A stretch of 64,000 bases of DNA from Actinotalea endophytica (GCF_025717005.1 NZ_JAOVZU010000010.1:124001-188000); one strand, 5' to 3'. Counted from the first letter of the stretch, positions 1 through 8,230 are shown. Numbers and translations are program-made. The notes: generated from the sequence alone by a model not told the origin.

Positions 1-1511
1 AGCATCGGGTCGACCCAGTTGCCCTGGTCGTCGAGCATCGACTCGAGGATGTCGTCGACGTCCTTGACCCCCAGGACCTGCATGAGCAGCCGGGCGGTGA
101 CCTCGGGCGGGATCTTGCTGGTGCCGTCAGCCTCGACGATGGCCTTGACGAACTGGTCGACGGGCAGGTCGTCCATCGACGGCCAGTCGAACTCGACGGT
201 CTGGTCCACGTCCCCGGTCAGGGTGGTGACCATCCGCCCGGTGTCGGTGTCGCGCAGCACCGTCCCGGACAGCGGGCCTTGCGGGGCGCGCACCGCGGCG
301 GTGATGACGTAGGCCAGGGACCGCCGGTAGGCGTCCTCCCAGACGCTGCGGCGCATGCCCATCTCGAGCTCGGTGGGCCGGTCCAGGGTCTCGGCGACGG
401 CCCGGGCGCCGGTCTGGCCGGGGTCGGCGAGCAGGACGGTGACGGCGATGCCCAGGCCGGCGGCGATCATCGCGGCGAGCGGGCGCCCGGAGTCCGAGTC
501 GACGGTCGCGCCGGTCTTCGGGATGGCTTCGAGCGTGACGTCGTTGCCCATGACCGCGGTCGCGCCGACGTTGTTCGGGTTGCCGTCCGGGGCGGTCTCG
601 GCGGGCCGGCGGGTGAGCTTCTGGCGCAGCGCCTGGGCCTTGGAGCCCTTCGAGGTGGCGCGCCAGGCGTACTGGGACAGGGACTTGACCAGCGTGGCCC
701 AGTCGGCGAGGAAGTCCCGGTACAGGCGCGCCCACGGCAGCGCGGCGTACACGTCGCCGATGCCGAAGTCCCACCCGTCCAGGTCGTTGACCTTCACGTG
801 CAGGACCGGGGCGTCCCACATCACGGGGGCGCCGTTGAGCTGCTTGGGGCGGGTGGCCGGCCAGTACCCGAGCGCCGGGTAGTAGGCCTGCAGCATCTGC
901 GTCGCGGTGGTGCCGTCGTTGCGGACGACGGTCGCGGACCACTCGCGGCGGTAGTACCAGGCCTCTGACGCGTCGTCGGGGTTGGTGATCGGGTCGGCGA
1001 TCTCGGCGAACGGGATGCGCCGGGCCTGCACGAACCCGGTGCGCGGGTTGGTGAAGTGCGCGATGAACACGTTCCCGTCGGTCGCGACGGACCGTTCGAG
1101 GCGCTCGTGCGCCTGGTCGCCGGTGTACGCGCCCTGGTTGCCGTCGTCGTCGAGGAACGCCTGCACCACGGCGTTGACGTCCTGGGTCTCGTCCGCGCCG
1201 GCGCGGGCGGTGATCTGCACCCCGGAGCCCCACACGTAGGCGATCCGCAGGTTCACGCCGCGCTTCACGAGCGGGTGCGCGACGGCCATGACCCGGCAGG
1301 CCTCGGCGGAGCGGGTCAGCCCGGCGCGGGAGAACTGCTCGCGCGAGCCGGCGATGATCCGGTCCCAGCCAGTGTCGTCGAGCTGGAGCTCCAGGTCGGC
1401 GAGGGACTCGGTGAGGACCTCGAGCAGGGACTCGGCGGCGTTCGCACGGGCGACGGCCTGCTCGACGATGGCGGTCGGCCGCAGCCCGACGGCCTCCCCG
1501 ACGCGCGTCAT
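1..1511 (-). CDS. Phage portal protein (3' part beyond window edge)
   Basis: The frame reads leftward from an ATG at 1511 and stays open for 503 codons to the window edge, so the C-terminus is missing. It begins MTRVGEAVGLRPTAIVEQAV and contains a portal-like core (YYRREWSATVVRNDG; VMWDAPVLHVKVNDLDGWDFG; GIAVTVLLADPGQTGARAVA). Portal proteins form the dodecameric channel at the capsid vertex and dock the terminase. Its place 31 nt downstream of the large terminase gene supports the call. A strictly alternative frame on the same strand (127-1233) is Arg/Pro-rich and is a shadow. The family was recognised by sequence pattern and context, not by a profile search. Confidence 0.85.
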   Translation of the reverse strand, partial: MTRVGEAVGLRPTAIVEQAVARANAAESLLEVLTESLADLELQLDDTGWDRIIAGSREQFSRAGLTRSAEACRVMAVAHPLVKRGVNLRIAYVWGSGVQITARAGADETQDVNAVVQAFLDDDGNQGAYTGDQAHERLERSVATDGNVFIAHFTNPRTGFVQARRIPFAEIADPITNPDDASEAWYYRREWSATVVRNDGTTATQMLQAYYPALGYWPATRPKQLNGAPVMWDAPVLHVKVNDLDGWDFGIGDVYAALPWARLYRDFLADWATLVKSLSQYAWRATSKGSKAQALRQKLTRRPAETAPDGNPNNVGATAVMGNDVTLEAIPKTGATVDSDSGRPLAAMIAAGLGIAVTVLLADPGQTGARAVAETLDRPTELEMGMRRSVWEDAYRRSLAYVITAAVRAPQGPLSGTVLRDTDTGRMVTTLTGDVDQTVEFDWPSMDDLPVDQFVKAIVEADGTSKIPPEVTARLLMQVLGVKDVDDILESMLDDQGNWVDPM

Positions 1512-1542
1512 CACACCCACCCGGCCCACCGCCTTCCGTTGG

Positions 1543-3072
1543 TCAGTAGCCGCCGACGATGGCGTGCGGGTCGTCGTCGTCGATCAGGTCATCGCCGGTC
1601 ACCCAGGCGTCGTCCTCGTCCAGCAGCGGCATGAGCAGGATCCGGTTGATGGCCTGGGACAGCGCGTCGACCGCGTCGTCGTGGGCGCCGTTGGGGAACG
1701 CTGCGGCCTCGGTGATGAGGTCCTCGACGTTCGGCAGCAGCTCGGCCTCGGGGAGCACCACGTTGCCGGAGTGGCACAGCGGGCTCACCGCGGCGGCGCG
1801 GGCGTACTTGGACCCCTCGGGCTCGATCGGGATGAGGCCCCCGATGGTCCGGTGCAGGGCGTTGATCACTGCGGGCCCGTTGGCCTTGTCCTCGACGAAC
1901 TTGGCCGTGGCCTGAGGCCAGCGAGCCGACATGGCCTTGATCGCGGCGAGCGTCTTGGTGAACGACAGTCGGTCGCGCACCTGGTCCACCAGGAACGCCT
2001 CGGCGCCGATGCGCAGCCACACCTGGCCGACGACGTAGTCGCTGGACTTGCGGTCCTTGAACGCGAGGTCCCAACTCTGCACGAGCTCGAAGGCCCGGTG
2101 AGTGATGATCCTGGACCCGTCGGCCCGCTCGACCCACAGCTCGTGGTCGTACCGGGCCCACTCGGCGGGGAACAGGTCCCCGGTGTCCGGGGTGGGCCGC
2201 CCCTGGTACAGCGACGCCCAGGTGCGGGGGCCGGCCTGGGTCTTGCGACGCTCCCACTGGGCGCGGGTGCGCGGCACGCGCTGCCCGGTCGAGCGGTCCA
2301 GGAACGTGCGAGCGGAGATCATGAACTCGCCGGGCTCGCGGCCGAGCGGGTCGGTCTGGCCGGCTTCTGGCCGGTGGTCGGCCTGGGCGGGGATGTTCAC
2401 CACGCGCCAGGCGCCGCCGTCCTCGGCGGCGAGCAGGCGGCCGGCGAGGTCGTCGTGGTGCCAGCGGGTCAGGATCAAGATGACCGGGGCGCCGGGCGCC
2501 AGGCGGGCGCTGGCGGTGTCGGTCCACCACTCCCAGGCGCGTTCGCGGTAGACCTCCGAGTCTGCTTCCTCGCGGTCCTTGAGGGGGTCGTCGATGATCA
2601 GGACGTCCGCGGGCCGGGAGGTCAGGCCGCCGCCGATGCCGACGGCGTAGATGCCGCCCTCGTGGCCGGCGAGCTCGAACTCGGCCTGGGCGCCCACGTC
2701 GTCGGCGATGCGCAGGCCCAGCTCGGCGGAGTGCGCGTTGATCTCGCCGCGGATGAGGCGGCCCATGCGCCGTGCCGGGCTCAGGGCGTAGGACGCCACG
2801 ACGATGCGGTCGTCCGGGTGGTCGACGAGGCGGTGGACGGGTGTCCACTTCGTCGCGAGGGTGGACTTGCCCTCCTGCGGTGGCATCGACACGATCAGCC
2901 GGCCGTCGAGGGTGTTGAGGGTCTCGGTGATCGCGGCGTCGATGTGGTCGATCGCCGGTGTGCGGCGGAACCGCGGGTCGAGATCGGCCGCCATGTCCGC
3001 GGGCGTGGCCCAACGCGGCGGCCGGGCCGGTTCGAACTGGCGGGCGGCGTGCTCGGCCCAGGCGACGGTCAC
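1543..3072 (-). CDS. Phage terminase large subunit
   Basis: A 509-aa DNA-packaging motor with a GTG start. The N-terminal ATPase shows a Walker-A-like SMPPQEGKS (residues 62-70) and a Walker B VLIIDD (157-162). The C-terminal RNase-H-like nuclease has the expected acidic clusters SWDLAFKD (333-340), VEDKANG (393-399) and HDDAVDA (464-470). Length and domain order match gp17/Terminase_6-type proteins. It precedes the portal gene, the usual order. Upstream of the GTG is a G5-TCTG-C5 hairpin (3073-3086) where a Shine-Dalgarno would be, so a start slightly further in (for example MAADLDPRF, residue 28) cannot be excluded. Confidence 0.95.
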   Translation of the reverse strand: MTVAWAEHAARQFEPARPPRWATPADMAADLDPRFRRTPAIDHIDAAITETLNTLDGRLIVSMPPQEGKSTLATKWTPVHRLVDHPDDRIVVASYALSPARRMGRLIRGEINAHSAELGLRIADDVGAQAEFELAGHEGGIYAVGIGGGLTSRPADVLIIDDPLKDREEADSEVYRERAWEWWTDTASARLAPGAPVILILTRWHHDDLAGRLLAAEDGGAWRVVNIPAQADHRPEAGQTDPLGREPGEFMISARTFLDRSTGQRVPRTRAQWERRKTQAGPRTWASLYQGRPTPDTGDLFPAEWARYDHELWVERADGSRIITHRAFELVQSWDLAFKDRKSSDYVVGQVWLRIGAEAFLVDQVRDRLSFTKTLAAIKAMSARWPQATAKFVEDKANGPAVINALHRTIGGLIPIEPEGSKYARAAAVSPLCHSGNVVLPEAELLPNVEDLITEAAAFPNGAHDDAVDALSQAINRILLMPLLDEDDAWVTGDDLIDDDDPHAIVGGY

Positions 3073-3093
3073 GGGGGCAGACCCCCATTCTTG

Positions 3094-3801
3094 TTACCCG
3101 CCCGATGTCTGTGTGATCTGCTGGACCTGCAGGACGAGCGAAGGTGTGTTGGCGAGAAGACCCGCAGCAGTCGGCCAGAAGAAGCGATCCTTGAAAGCCT
3201 CCCAGCGCGGCCTATGAGAGGTCGACTGGTGCGCCGCGGCCTGCATTGCTACCCAGACCGAGGTCCAAGCGCTCATTGTTGTGCTCTCGCCGTAGAGGTC
3301 GTACTCGTCCACGCACGTCTGCAAGTGCCGGACGACAGTCCGGATGTGATTCGCGAGGAGAGGGTCGAGCGACTCGTCGTCGTCTGCGGCGGAGAGGATC
3401 TCCGTGAGGAGTCCGTTCAGACTCTCGATCGCGGCGGGGTCCAGTCGAGCGTTCCCCCGGTGCTCGAGCGTATCCGCGAGTTGCGCGAGCACCTGCAGCA
3501 TCTCGAACGGCACCTCGGCGGCCGCTTGACTGTTGCCGTTCCACGAACCTGCGGTCAAAGCGAGGACGCTTGCGGCGAGCGTCGGCATTGTGGACCGGAA
3601 GAGGTCGGTGTGGCGGCCGCTCGATTCGAGCTCGGCGAGGGCCGAGTCGATCTCGCCGATGAGAGCCATGGCGCGGATGTGCTTGGAGAAGCCCTCCGAC
3701 CACACCCGCGCGTCGACGCCGCGCCGTCCCTGAACGGTGCCGCCCGTGGCCGCACGCCATTCGCTCAGAATCTCGTGGAGTTCAGCCGCTGGATTGCCCA
3801 C
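3094..3801 (-). CDS. Unknown 235-aa prophage protein
   Basis: I do not recognise the family. The protein is mostly helical in composition, starts MGNPAAELHEILSEWRAATG and has a hydrophobic stretch near residues 75-95 (TMPTLAASVLALTAGSW) but no clear membrane topology, signal peptide or catalytic motif. It lies just upstream of the large terminase with a 21-nt gap, and diverges from the rightward 70-aa gene at 3964. Codon use is less extreme in G+C than in the flanking packaging genes, suggesting a separately acquired cargo gene (inference). The stop is TAA, rare among the neighbours. Confidence 0.7.
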   Translation of the reverse strand: MGNPAAELHEILSEWRAATGGTVQGRRGVDARVWSEGFSKHIRAMALIGEIDSALAELESSGRHTDLFRSTMPTLAASVLALTAGSWNGNSQAAAEVPFEMLQVLAQLADTLEHRGNARLDPAAIESLNGLLTEILSAADDDESLDPLLANHIRTVVRHLQTCVDEYDLYGESTTMSAWTSVWVAMQAAAHQSTSHRPRWEAFKDRFFWPTAAGLLANTPSLVLQVQQITQTSGG

Positions 3802-3963
3802 CCGTCGATGCTAGCCAATTCGCAGGCCGAGGGGCTCCGGGTCGAGCACGGCTCCCGCGTCGGTGTGCGGCGGCCGGAGCGCGCCCCCATGTGGGTGGGG
3901 ACCTGCATGATGACCGTGAGCGGTGCCCGAACGCGTACCGCCGACGGATCGGAAGGAAACTCG

Positions 3964-4176
3964 ATGAAGAACGTGACCGTCGTGCTGTCGTACTTCAGCA
4001 CATCTCGCCAGCCGGCTGACACGGTCGCCTTCGAAGGCGTGATGAATCTGCAGGTGGCCGACAATGGGGCACTGATCGTGATCGGCCAGAACTCCCGGGT
4101 GATCGCGGCATTCCCGCAGGGCCAGTGGGCCGCGGTCTATGCAGACGAGTCGATGAAGGGGTACTCGAACCCGTAG
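3964..4176 (+). CDS. Unknown 70-aa protein on the opposite strand to the phage operon
   Basis: An ATG at 3964 is preceded by a good ribosome site (GGAAGGA, about 7 nt away). The product begins MKNVTVVLSYFSTSRQPADT and alternates hydrophobic and polar residues like a small beta-sheet protein. It has no cysteines and no membrane segment. Further open frame exists upstream (in-frame ATG at 3907) but without a ribosome site. It is followed by a hairpin (4189-4223) and opposes the leftward phage operon, the arrangement typical of an independently transcribed moron. Function unknown. Confidence 0.6.
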   Translation: MKNVTVVLSYFSTSRQPADTVAFEGVMNLQVADNGALIVIGQNSRVIAAFPQGQWAAVYADESMKGYSNP

Positions 4177-4188
4177 CAGGCGACGGGG

Positions 4189-4223
4189 AAGGCCCCGCAC
4201 ACAGGGGGACGGTGCGAGGCCTT
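4189..4223 (+). terminator. Hairpin after the 70-aa gene
   Basis: Arms AAGGCCCCGCAC (4189-4200) and GTGCGAGGCCTT (4212-4223) pair at 11 of 12 positions around an 11-nt loop. It stands between two convergent genes. There is no T-run, so its terminator role is inferred from position. A second smaller inverted repeat (TTCGGGG/CCCCGAA) follows at about 4235-4260. Confidence 0.55.
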
Positions 4224-4305
4224 GATCCGGGGGATTCGGGGCGCACTGAAGACCCCGAAGGCGTTACAACTCTCTCACCAGCGACGACGCAACGTCAACG
4301 AGGCC

Positions 4306-5355
4306 TCAGGCCCGGCGTGTCGCGACCGACGGCGCCCGGCCGGCCCTTCGCTCGTCGGCCCACCGCTCGACGAGGGCGTGCACGTCTCCGACCCGGTAGG
4401 TCGGCTCGCCCCGGCGGGTGCCGCGCTGGCGCATGAGGACCGCGGGCAGATCGGGGGCGTCGTCGAGCATGTCCTCGGTCCACCCGGCCCGGGCCCACTC
4501 GACCCACTCGGGGCCGCCGAAGTCGCAGCGCGCCGCCCACCAGGTGCGGACCATGCCGACCGCGTCGGCCCACTCGTCCCGGGCGCGCTTGGCCCACTGC
4601 CGCAGCGTGCCGGCGGGGACGTCGGGCCAGACCATCCGGGCCTGGGCGAGGGTCACGAGTGAGTCGGGTCGCACGCCGGGGAGCTCGACGATGTGCTGGC
4701 GGGTGGAGAACCGCCACTGCGCCCGGTCGGCCCAGGTCATGCCGCATCCGAGGCACCGGACGGTGTCGGAGAGGCCCCGCGGGAGTGGCTTCCAGTCGGG
4801 GTCGGACCAGTCCTGGACGACGGGGCCGCCGCAGTGCACGCAGGGCTCGGGGTGGAACTGGGGCAGGAGACCGGCGATGCGCCGGGCGGCGGTGCGCAGG
4901 CGCTTGGCGTCCTTGAGGTAGGCGGGCCAGCCGGAGTCGTCGGGGTTGTGCGCGGCCCAGATGTGGTGGGCCTTGAGGTAGTCGATCGCCGAGGCGTTGG
5001 ACGGGCCGGTGTGCTCGGTCCAGCGGGCGACCCAGCCCCACAGCTGCTCGCGGACGTCCGCGGGGCGAGTGATGCCGCCGGGTGGGGTTCCCCCGGGTGC
5101 GAGGCGCATGTTGCCAGGCGAGGAGATGAGCGAGCGGGGGTCGGTGCGGTAGTAGCCGAGGGCGTGGGTGATGTCGTCCAGGACCCGGGCGGCGTGGCGT
5201 TCGCAGGGGCGGCAGAGCAGGAGGGTAGTGCCCGACGGGCCGCCGCAGGTGGTGCAGGTCGCGCAGGTCTCGTCACAGTCGTTGCAGGCCCAGGCGCGGA
5301 TGCCGTCGGCGCCCTTGGCGCGGGTCCACTCGTGCTCGTGGCGGTCGTCGGTCAC
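4306..5355 (-). CDS. Phage zinc-ribbon/HTH-like protein, 349 aa
   Basis: GTG start at 5355 overlaps the previous stop by 4 nt (GTGA). The N-terminus is a dense cysteine cluster (CNDCDETCATCTTCGG, about residues 23-38; then LLCRPCERH), and a second ribbon lies mid-protein (CVHCGG ... CLGCGMTW, about 188-220). The C-terminal third has an HTH-like stretch (TLAQARMVWPDVPAGTLRQW, about 250-270), as in phage proteins that read a helix-turn-helix before a variable tail. DNA binding is likely; a specific function is not evident. It lies at the downstream end of a chain of small coupled genes that leads from the small-terminase-like gene. Confidence 0.75.
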   Translation of the reverse strand: MTDDRHEHEWTRAKGADGIRAWACNDCDETCATCTTCGGPSGTTLLLCRPCERHAARVLDDITHALGYYRTDPRSLISSPGNMRLAPGGTPPGGITRPADVREQLWGWVARWTEHTGPSNASAIDYLKAHHIWAAHNPDDSGWPAYLKDAKRLRTAARRIAGLLPQFHPEPCVHCGGPVVQDWSDPDWKPLPRGLSDTVRCLGCGMTWADRAQWRFSTRQHIVELPGVRPDSLVTLAQARMVWPDVPAGTLRQWAKRARDEWADAVGMVRTWWAARCDFGGPEWVEWARAGWTEDMLDDAPDLPAVLMRQRGTRRGEPTYRVGDVHALVERWADERRAGRAPSVATRRA

Positions 5356-5558
5356 GCGCTCCTCCTCTGGCGGTGCTCGTCGCGGGACAGGTCTCCGTGG
5401 TGCCCGATGTGCCAGTACTCGCAGGCTGTGCAGTGGTAGACCGAGAGCCCGTGCCCGGCGGTGCGGCGGCGGATGATCCTGGCGTCGCGCTTGGTCGCGA
5501 ACTTCCGTTTCCCGGTCGCGCGGCAGTAGCCGACGTGGGTGACGAGGCTGGCGCTCAC
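5352..5558 (-). CDS. Small basic zinc-finger-like protein, 68 aa
   Basis: GTG at 5558 overlaps the upstream stop (GTGA). The product is basic with the pairs GYC...YHCTACEYWH, giving one Cys plus a C-x2-C-x3-H group that could bind zinc. Similar small Cys/His proteins (CRATGKRKFATKRDA type) are common in actinophages and actinobacterial chromosomes. Upstream extension of this frame to 6005 is Arg/Pro-rich and is a shadow. Function unknown. Confidence 0.65.
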   Translation of the reverse strand: MSASLVTHVGYCRATGKRKFATKRDARIIRRRTAGHGLSVYHCTACEYWHIGHHGDLSRDEHRQRRSA

Positions 5559-5827
5559 AGTCCGGTCACCGGCCTGCCGGGCTTGGGGGTGTGGATCCGG
5601 CCGGTGGGGGTGGGCTCGTCCTGGAGCACCGGATCGGGCGGGAGGGGGAGCGGGCGGCTCTCTCCACACTCGACGCAGGTCTCGACCGTCTCGGCGAGGG
5701 TGTGCTCCCAGATGTGGGCAACGATTCCGTGCCGGTGCAGGCACTCGAGTCGCATGGACTCGACGGGCCAGGGGCGTCCGCAGCCGGGGTGAGGGCAGCG
5801 GTCGCCCTGCCATGGGTCGCGGGTCAT
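5555..5827 (-). CDS. Small Cys/His protein, 90 aa
   Basis: The start at 5827 (MTRDPWQGDRCPHPGCGRPW) is chosen because GGAGGGG stands 8 nt upstream and the ATGA overlaps the preceding stop. It has a C-x4-C pair near residue 11, LECLHRHG and a later C-x2-C (VECVECG-like TCVECGESRP), so it is probably a small zinc protein. No assigned function. Overlaps by 3-4 nt with both neighbours indicate translational coupling. Confidence 0.65.
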   Translation of the reverse strand: MTRDPWQGDRCPHPGCGRPWPVESMRLECLHRHGIVAHIWEHTLAETVETCVECGESRPLPLPPDPVLQDEPTPTGRIHTPKPGRPVTGL

Positions 5828-6042
5828 CGGCGTCCCCTCCGCCGGGTCTTCGCGCGGTAGGCGGCGTGCATCTTCGAGCGAGCAGGGGTCTCCCACACGT
5901 CAGCGCGGTGTCGGCGCCAACGGCGACTGCGCGGAACCGACTCGAGGACTGCGTAGCGGTAGAGCTCCATCCCGCGGAACGCGGCCGCGATCCGGGACGT
6001 GTCAACGGTGATGGTCACGGTGACGCTGTCAGCGGTGCTCAT
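5824..6042 (-). CDS. Small basic phage protein, 72 aa
   Basis: ATG at 6042 with AGGAG 6 nt upstream, overlapping the preceding stop as ATGA. The N-terminus MSTADSVTVTITVDTSRIAA is beta-prone; the C-terminus is strongly basic (AYRAKTRRRGRR). No recognisable domain. Position within the coupled chain makes it a genuine gene although it is short. Confidence 0.6.
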   Translation of the reverse strand: MSTADSVTVTITVDTSRIAAAFRGMELYRYAVLESVPRSRRWRRHRADVWETPARSKMHAAYRAKTRRRGRR

Positions 6043-6755
6043 GCTGCTCCTCCGGTGATGGCGCGGAGCTCGCGGGGCACCACGACGGGCACCTGCTCGA
6101 GCTGGGTTGGTGTGAGGTTCAGGGCGTCGAGGATCCGGCGGATGACGGTCGCGACGAGGTCGCCCTGCTGCTCGGCGAGGCGCACGCGGCGCTCCTCGAC
6201 GCCGGCCTTGATGGCGGCCGCGCAGACGGTGACGAGGTGAGCGCGTTCGGCGGCGTACAGGGCGTACCAGATCGAGGGCTTGGCCTCCTGGGTGGTGCCG
6301 GCGTCGTCGCCACCGGACTTGACCTTGGTCGTGCCCCAGACGAGCGCATGGCGTCCGTCGCCGATTGCGGACTCGATCTCGGCGTCGTCGTCCTCCTCGG
6401 CGTGGTCGGCCAGGTGGCGTGCTTCGTCGAGCTCCTGGACCTTGCCGCGCAGCCACTGCACGTGGCCGGCGGTCCACCGGACCTCCTCGAGCAGGGCCTC
6501 GGTCGGGGAGATGTCGACGGCCAGGCCGAGGGTGGCGACGGCTCGTTCGGCGGCCTGGGTCTCGCGGGCGCGGGCTGCCTTGGCGCGGGACTGGGGGGAT
6601 GCGCCGCCGTGGGAGCGGCAGACGTCGAGGCCAGTGACGCGGGGGTTGGTGCAGGGTCCGCCGTGGCGGCGCTTGGAGTGCCCGGTGCAGGAGGGATGCC
6701 CGTGGGGGGTGAGGTGGGGCTGGTGGCACTTCGGGCAGGGGTCATGGGCGGTCAT
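6039..6755 (-). CDS. Probable terminase small subunit-like protein (HGG zinc motif)
   Basis: A 238-aa protein with an N-terminal Cys/His region (CPKCHQPHLTPHG; then GGPCTN...CRSHGGASPQ, residues about 8-60) followed by a long helical part. The Cys...CRSHGG-xx-PQ signature is one I associate with actinophage small-terminase and related packaging proteins (family memory, not searched). The rest of the chain leads toward the large terminase gene, but several small genes intervene, so HNH-less DNA-binding protein is an alternative. Confidence 0.6.
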   Translation of the reverse strand: MTAHDPCPKCHQPHLTPHGHPSCTGHSKRRHGGPCTNPRVTGLDVCRSHGGASPQSRAKAARARETQAAERAVATLGLAVDISPTEALLEEVRWTAGHVQWLRGKVQELDEARHLADHAEEDDDAEIESAIGDGRHALVWGTTKVKSGGDDAGTTQEAKPSIWYALYAAERAHLVTVCAAAIKAGVEERRVRLAEQQGDLVATVIRRILDALNLTPTQLEQVPVVVPRELRAITGGAA

Positions 6756-6885
6756 GGGTGGCCTCCTGCTCTTCGGGGTCGGTGGTGGTGGGGAACTCGG
6801 GTGGCGGGCCGCCGGTGAAGCACCGGCATGGGCCGTCGCGGTGGACGAAGCCGGTGGAGGGGCGCGCTGCGCAGGGCCAGGTCAT
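6742..6885 (-). CDS. Small Cys-rich protein, 47 aa
   Basis: ATG at 6885 with GGGAG about 5 nt upstream. The product starts MTWPCAARPSTGFVHRDGPC and contains three further-spaced Cys (CxCF). It overlaps the start of the 238-aa gene by 14 nt in another frame, so it may simply feed ribosomes to it. Too short for strong evidence; accepted on start signal and Cys pattern. Confidence 0.5.
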   Translation of the reverse strand: MTWPCAARPSTGFVHRDGPCRCFTGGPPPEFPTTTDPEEQEATHDRP

Positions 6886-6956
6886 GCGGTCTCCCGCGCA
6901 GGGGACGCCGCGGCTTTCACCGGCGGGACGAGAAGGAGAGCCGCTAGCGTTGCCGG

Positions 6957-7691
6957 ATGGCCTGGGACTGGCTCTTCGGACCGAAGGTGCTCTTCGAAAG
7001 CGACAACACGGTCGCGTTCAACCGCTTCGTACTCGACGTGACAGACGTGCAGCAGATCGTCGACGTCGTTACGGAACGGCATGGGCAGGCCTCCGTGATG
7101 CGGCCGACGGGTCTGCCTCGAGACGGGGACTATGCCATCCCGGTGACCAACCTCCTCGAGGCGTCGGATGCCGACCTCGCTGCGATCCGAATCCAGGCGT
7201 CCCCTGTGGGCCCCGGGGCGGTGGGAGAGGTCAACGTCACGCTCTGGAGGACCGGCGCTTGGCTGAGCTGTACCGCCGTTTTGGACGCCGAGCTCAAGCG
7301 TCGGGTGATGCTGCTCATCACCGAAAACGGGCGCCGACGCGTCCAGTGGCTCCGGATCTACAACGCCGTCCGAGTCGTGCTCATCGCGGCCCTCATCGCG
7401 CTGCCTGTGTGGGTCGCGATCACGTCTTGGCCGGAGATCCCGATGGTCGTCGTGACGGCCATCGTGTCGGTTCTGGCGGGCCACGACCTGGTGTCCCGGT
7501 ACGCGAAGTGGGGCCGCGATCACGGGATCACGCCCAGCACCGGTGGCGTGAGGATCGACGCCGTCACGAGAACGGCACGCCGCTCTCAACGATGGGACCA
7601 GCGACGCGACCTCAAGGTTGCCGTCCTCACTATGCTCGGCACGCTCGTCGTGACGGCCATCGTGGCGTGGGCCAACGGGGTCTTCGCCTAG
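6957..7691 (+). CDS. Unknown membrane protein, 244 aa, reverse-oriented cargo gene
   Basis: Reads against the phage operon. Residues 1 to about 135 form a soluble domain (MAWDWLFGPKVLFESDNTVA...), followed by two adjacent membrane helices (AVRVVLIAALIALPVWVAI; VVVTAIVSVLAGHDL) and a third near the C-terminus (VAVLTMLGTLVVTAIVAW). There is no signal peptide. A second rightward membrane-protein gene starts 51 nt downstream, so the two are probably one transcript. Family unknown. Placement between the replication and packaging modules is a usual site for lysogenic-conversion or superinfection-exclusion genes (inference). Confidence 0.75.
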   Translation: MAWDWLFGPKVLFESDNTVAFNRFVLDVTDVQQIVDVVTERHGQASVMRPTGLPRDGDYAIPVTNLLEASDADLAAIRIQASPVGPGAVGEVNVTLWRTGAWLSCTAVLDAELKRRVMLLITENGRRRVQWLRIYNAVRVVLIAALIALPVWVAITSWPEIPMVVVTAIVSVLAGHDLVSRYAKWGRDHGITPSTGGVRIDAVTRTARRSQRWDQRRDLKVAVLTMLGTLVVTAIVAWANGVFA

Positions 7692-7742
7692 GAGCAGGGA
7701 ACCGTCGCTCAGGAGCGCCCGACACCGTGTCGATGGGGACTC

Positions 7743-8216
7743 GTGGACATCCCTACGGCACTCGTGACGCTCCTTGCAGCATCGCTCGTCCTCCTTCCGC
7801 GGATCCCGGCCCTCAGCCGCGAGGGGCGGGCTCAAGCGCGCATCCGCGCTGACGCGGACCTGTGGAGGGCAATGCCAGAAGGCCCCGCGCGCACTCAGCT
7901 GGCCGAGGCGATCGAGAGCGCCACACTCGAACTCCTCGCGGATCGCAAGAGCGAGCGCTTCGCCGAGCGGGCCGTGAACCGCACCATCGCGTGGGCGGCA
8001 GCAGCGTGGGTGATGCTCGTCATCTCGGAAGTCGACGTCAGCAGCGACGTGTGGTGGGGTCACGTTCGCGACGCGCTCCGCATCTTCGGCTTCCTTGCCG
8101 GAACGATCGCCGCGCTGCTCTTCGTGGCGACGCTCGGCCTCGGCGCCCTCCATCTCGTTGCTCGCGGTCTGGAGTGGCTGGGCTCGAAGAGGGCGTCGAG
8201 GAAGCGCGTCGGATAG
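7743..8216 (+). CDS. Unknown membrane protein, 157 aa, partner of upstream gene
   Basis: GTG start. Three predicted helices: near the N-terminus (IPTALVTLLAASLVLLPRI), in the middle (TIAWAAAAWVMLVISEV) and close to the C-terminus (GFLAGTIAALLFVATLGLGA), with a charged helical segment at about residues 25-75. The C-terminus is basic (SKRASRKRVG). It follows the 244-aa membrane protein on the same strand and converges on the leftward gene at 8231 with a 14-nt gap and no visible terminator. Family unknown. Confidence 0.75.
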   Translation: MDIPTALVTLLAASLVLLPRIPALSREGRAQARIRADADLWRAMPEGPARTQLAEAIESATLELLADRKSERFAERAVNRTIAWAAAAWVMLVISEVDVSSDVWWGHVRDALRIFGFLAGTIAALLFVATLGLGALHLVARGLEWLGSKRASRKRVG

Positions 8217-8230
8217 GCGCTCGCTGGCGG

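Noticed and set aside
127-3088. Leftward frames at 127-1233 and 1589-3088 parallel to portal and terminase
   Set aside because: Shifted frames of the real genes; Arg/Pro-rich with no recognisable motif.
1288-4176. 962-codon rightward open frame
   Set aside because: Antisense to the terminase and the 235-aa gene; only its last 70 codons (from 3964) have a ribosome site and protein-like composition, and these are annotated.
3811-4200. 129-codon leftward frame opposite the 70-aa gene
   Set aside because: Arg/His/Pro-rich and antisense to a frame with a good ribosome site; no protein-like pattern.
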